The translations under genes and the position numbers were made by a program. A stretch of DNA of 6,137 bases from Candidatus Curtissbacteria bacterium (GTDB taxonomy: Bacteria > Patescibacteriota > Microgenomatia > Curtissbacterales > GWA2-41-24). Location: NCBI GenBank assembly GCA_030688205.1, contig JAUYIQ010000032.1:1-6137 (forward strand), written 5' to 3'. Below are positions 5,058 to 6,137 of this stretch, piece after piece (within the stretch, counting starts at the first letter, position 1; each line of letters opens with the position of its first letter). The notes below the pieces were generated by a model that did no database searches, was not told where the DNA came from, and was given only the letters and a program-made list of their open reading frames with translations.

Positions 5058-6137
5058 TTAACTTAATGGAGTAAATTTTACTGATATATTCTGACATGCT
5101 TTTTTAAGCTCTTTCACGAAAGTTGCCTTCGAAAATCTAAGGGAATTTTTTCGACAGGCGGATATTTCCCATTTTACCTCAGATGAAGCAGTAATTGCAT
5201 CTGAAAGCGATCCCGGAGATTGTTCCTTGTACAAAATTCCCGTTTTACCGTCTTGTACAATCTCGCTTTGACCTCCCCGCTTGTAAGCGATAACGGGTGC
5301 CCCGCATGCCTGCGCTTCAACTGTTGCAATTCCAAAATCTTCTTCTTGGGTTACAACCAAAGCGTGACAATTTTGGTAAAGATCACGAAGTGTGTTTGTA
5401 TCAACTTTTTCTAAGAATTCAATGTTTTGTTGCCCTTGTGCTAGTTTTTGCAGTCTGCCTTTATCCGGACCATCACCAACAATTTTTAGATTGCTTTTTG
5501 TATTTTGAGCAGCTCTTATTGCTGTTTCTATTTTTTTCCATTTTACGAGTCTCGAAACAACTAAAAGATAATTTTTGCTCTTTAACTCCCAATTATGCAC
5601 CTGAGCTGGCTTAAAAAAATCCAGATTTGCGAAAGGGTAAATAACTTTTGCTTCCGCGTCGTAATATTTTTTGACTCTACGGGCTACGTTTTGGGAGTTG
5701 GCTATAAAAACATCTACACGGCTTGATGATACCCTGTCCCATCTTTTTAGCCACAAAAGAGCCGGTTTGAACAGGATTATATATAAGAAGGGTAGATATT
5801 CTTTTTGGGCTTTTTCTTCCCATAAAAAGCGCGGGGTGCTGTTTGTATAACAAATGTGAGTGGTATTGGGTTTGGTGATTATTGATTTGGCAAAACGAGT
5901 CGTTGACGAAAGTACGACATCGTAGCTTGAAAAATCGAATGTCTCGAAAGCCAAAGGGTAGAAGGGGAGTAACAATTTGTAAAGGTTTTTTGAGAAAGGA
6001 ATTTTCTGCAGGAATGAGGTTTTGACTCTTTTCGGATCGATTGATTTTGGAAGTTTGCTCCAATCGACCAGGGAAGTGAAAATAGGGGCTTTCGGGAAAA
6101 TTTCTGCGATTGTTGCAAAAAGGCTCTCCGCTCCCCC
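5058..6137 (-). CDS. GT4-family glycosyltransferase, possibly a mannosyltransferase (N-terminus cut)
   Basis: A retaining GT-B glycosyltransferase of family GT4, acting at the cytosolic membrane face to extend a lipid-linked glycan. The frame is open to the right edge, giving 359 residues that begin with GGAESLFATIAEIFP, the glycine-rich loop seen close to the N-terminus in this family. Probably only some 10-20 residues are missing. Further landmarks, numbered from the first visible residue, are ICYTNSTPRFLW (95-106), FIANSQNVARRVKKYY (144-159), the donor-phosphate pair R196 and K201 in SRLVKWKK, GDGP (221-224) and the EX7E motif E266-E274 in EEDFGIATVE. The CYT.STPRFLW and IANS..VARR..KYY pattern resembles WbaZ-like mannosyltransferases, which would fit the adjacent GDP-mannose gene; donor choice is inference. 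A TTG at 5975 is internal and is not the start. The TAA stop at 5060-5058 directly abuts the ATG of the leader ORF. Confidence 0.93.
   Translation of the reverse strand, partial: GGAESLFATIAEIFPKAPIFTSLVDWSKLPKSIDPKRVKTSFLQKIPFSKNLYKLLLPFYPLAFETFDFSSYDVVLSSTTRFAKSIITKPNTTHICYTNSTPRFLWEEKAQKEYLPFLYIILFKPALLWLKRWDRVSSSRVDVFIANSQNVARRVKKYYDAEAKVIYPFANLDFFKPAQVHNWELKSKNYLLVVSRLVKWKKIETAIRAAQNTKSNLKIVGDGPDKGRLQKLAQGQQNIEFLEKVDTNTLRDLYQNCHALVVTQEEDFGIATVEAQACGAPVIAYKRGGQSEIVQDGKTGILYKEQSPGSLSDAITASSEVKWEISACRKNSLRFSKATFVKELKKACQNISVKFTPLS

Noticed and set aside
5973..5975. TTG as start codon of the GT4 gene
   Set aside because: The frame stays open for 54 further codons to 6137, and these encode the conserved GGAES loop, so the true start is outside the window.
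5677..6118. Minus-strand ORFs in other frames over the GT4 N-terminal region
   Set aside because: The GT4 frame is open to the window edge and encodes recognisable family motifs throughout; the overlapping frames give no known domain.

Overview
The window looks like a piece of an AT-rich bacterial chromosome, most likely from the Candidate Phyla Radiation (Patescibacteria, perhaps a Microgenomates-type lineage). The grounds are compact genes packed on one strand, a large DUF4012 protein, divergent enzymes of surface-glycan synthesis, no recognisable Shine-Dalgarno sequences, and short tandem repeats at gene junctions. The lineage is inferred from gene style, not from a marker gene. TGA and TAA both act as stops, and no internal TGA interrupts any gene, so the standard bacterial code fits.

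All credible genes lie on the minus strand and read right to left as one probable transcription unit. In order they are: a GT4 glycosyltransferase missing its first few residues off the right edge (5058-6137); a mannose-1-phosphate guanylyltransferase (3836-4951); a small bacterial sugar transferase of the WbaP/WcaJ/PglC phosphoglycosyltransferase type (3132-3782); a 603-residue membrane-anchored DUF4012 protein (1295-3106); a HAD-superfamily phosphatase (480-1295); and the N-terminal 151 residues of the DNA repair protein RecO, cut by the left edge (1-453). I see no plus-strand genes, RNA genes, CRISPR array or transposase.

The first four genes form a plausible module for building and displaying a mannose-containing surface glycan. 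The guanylyltransferase makes GDP-mannose, the phosphoglycosyltransferase loads the first sugar onto a polyprenyl phosphate, the GT4 enzyme adds a sugar (possibly mannose), and the DUF4012 protein may act outside the membrane. DUF4012 has sequence echoes of LytR-CpsA-Psr ligases. The HAD enzyme may dephosphorylate a sugar phosphate in the same pathway. RecO appears to be an unrelated passenger at the end of the unit.

The most unusual region is 4912-5057, between the GT4 gene and the guanylyltransferase gene. About 2.3 tandem copies of a 60/64-bp unit carry the 5' end of the guanylyltransferase gene. The apparent ancestral start codon (5057-5055, directly after the GT4 stop) is still present, but it is now followed by repeat copies. 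One copy has a 4-bp insertion that shifts the frame, so translation from the old start ends in a 38-codon ORF overlapping the current start by 11 nt. This resembles a repeat-driven change of gene start, and possibly a phase-variable or translationally coupled switch. Two further junctions (463-497 and around 3783-3832) hold heptamer tandem repeats, the second with a hairpin followed by a T-run.
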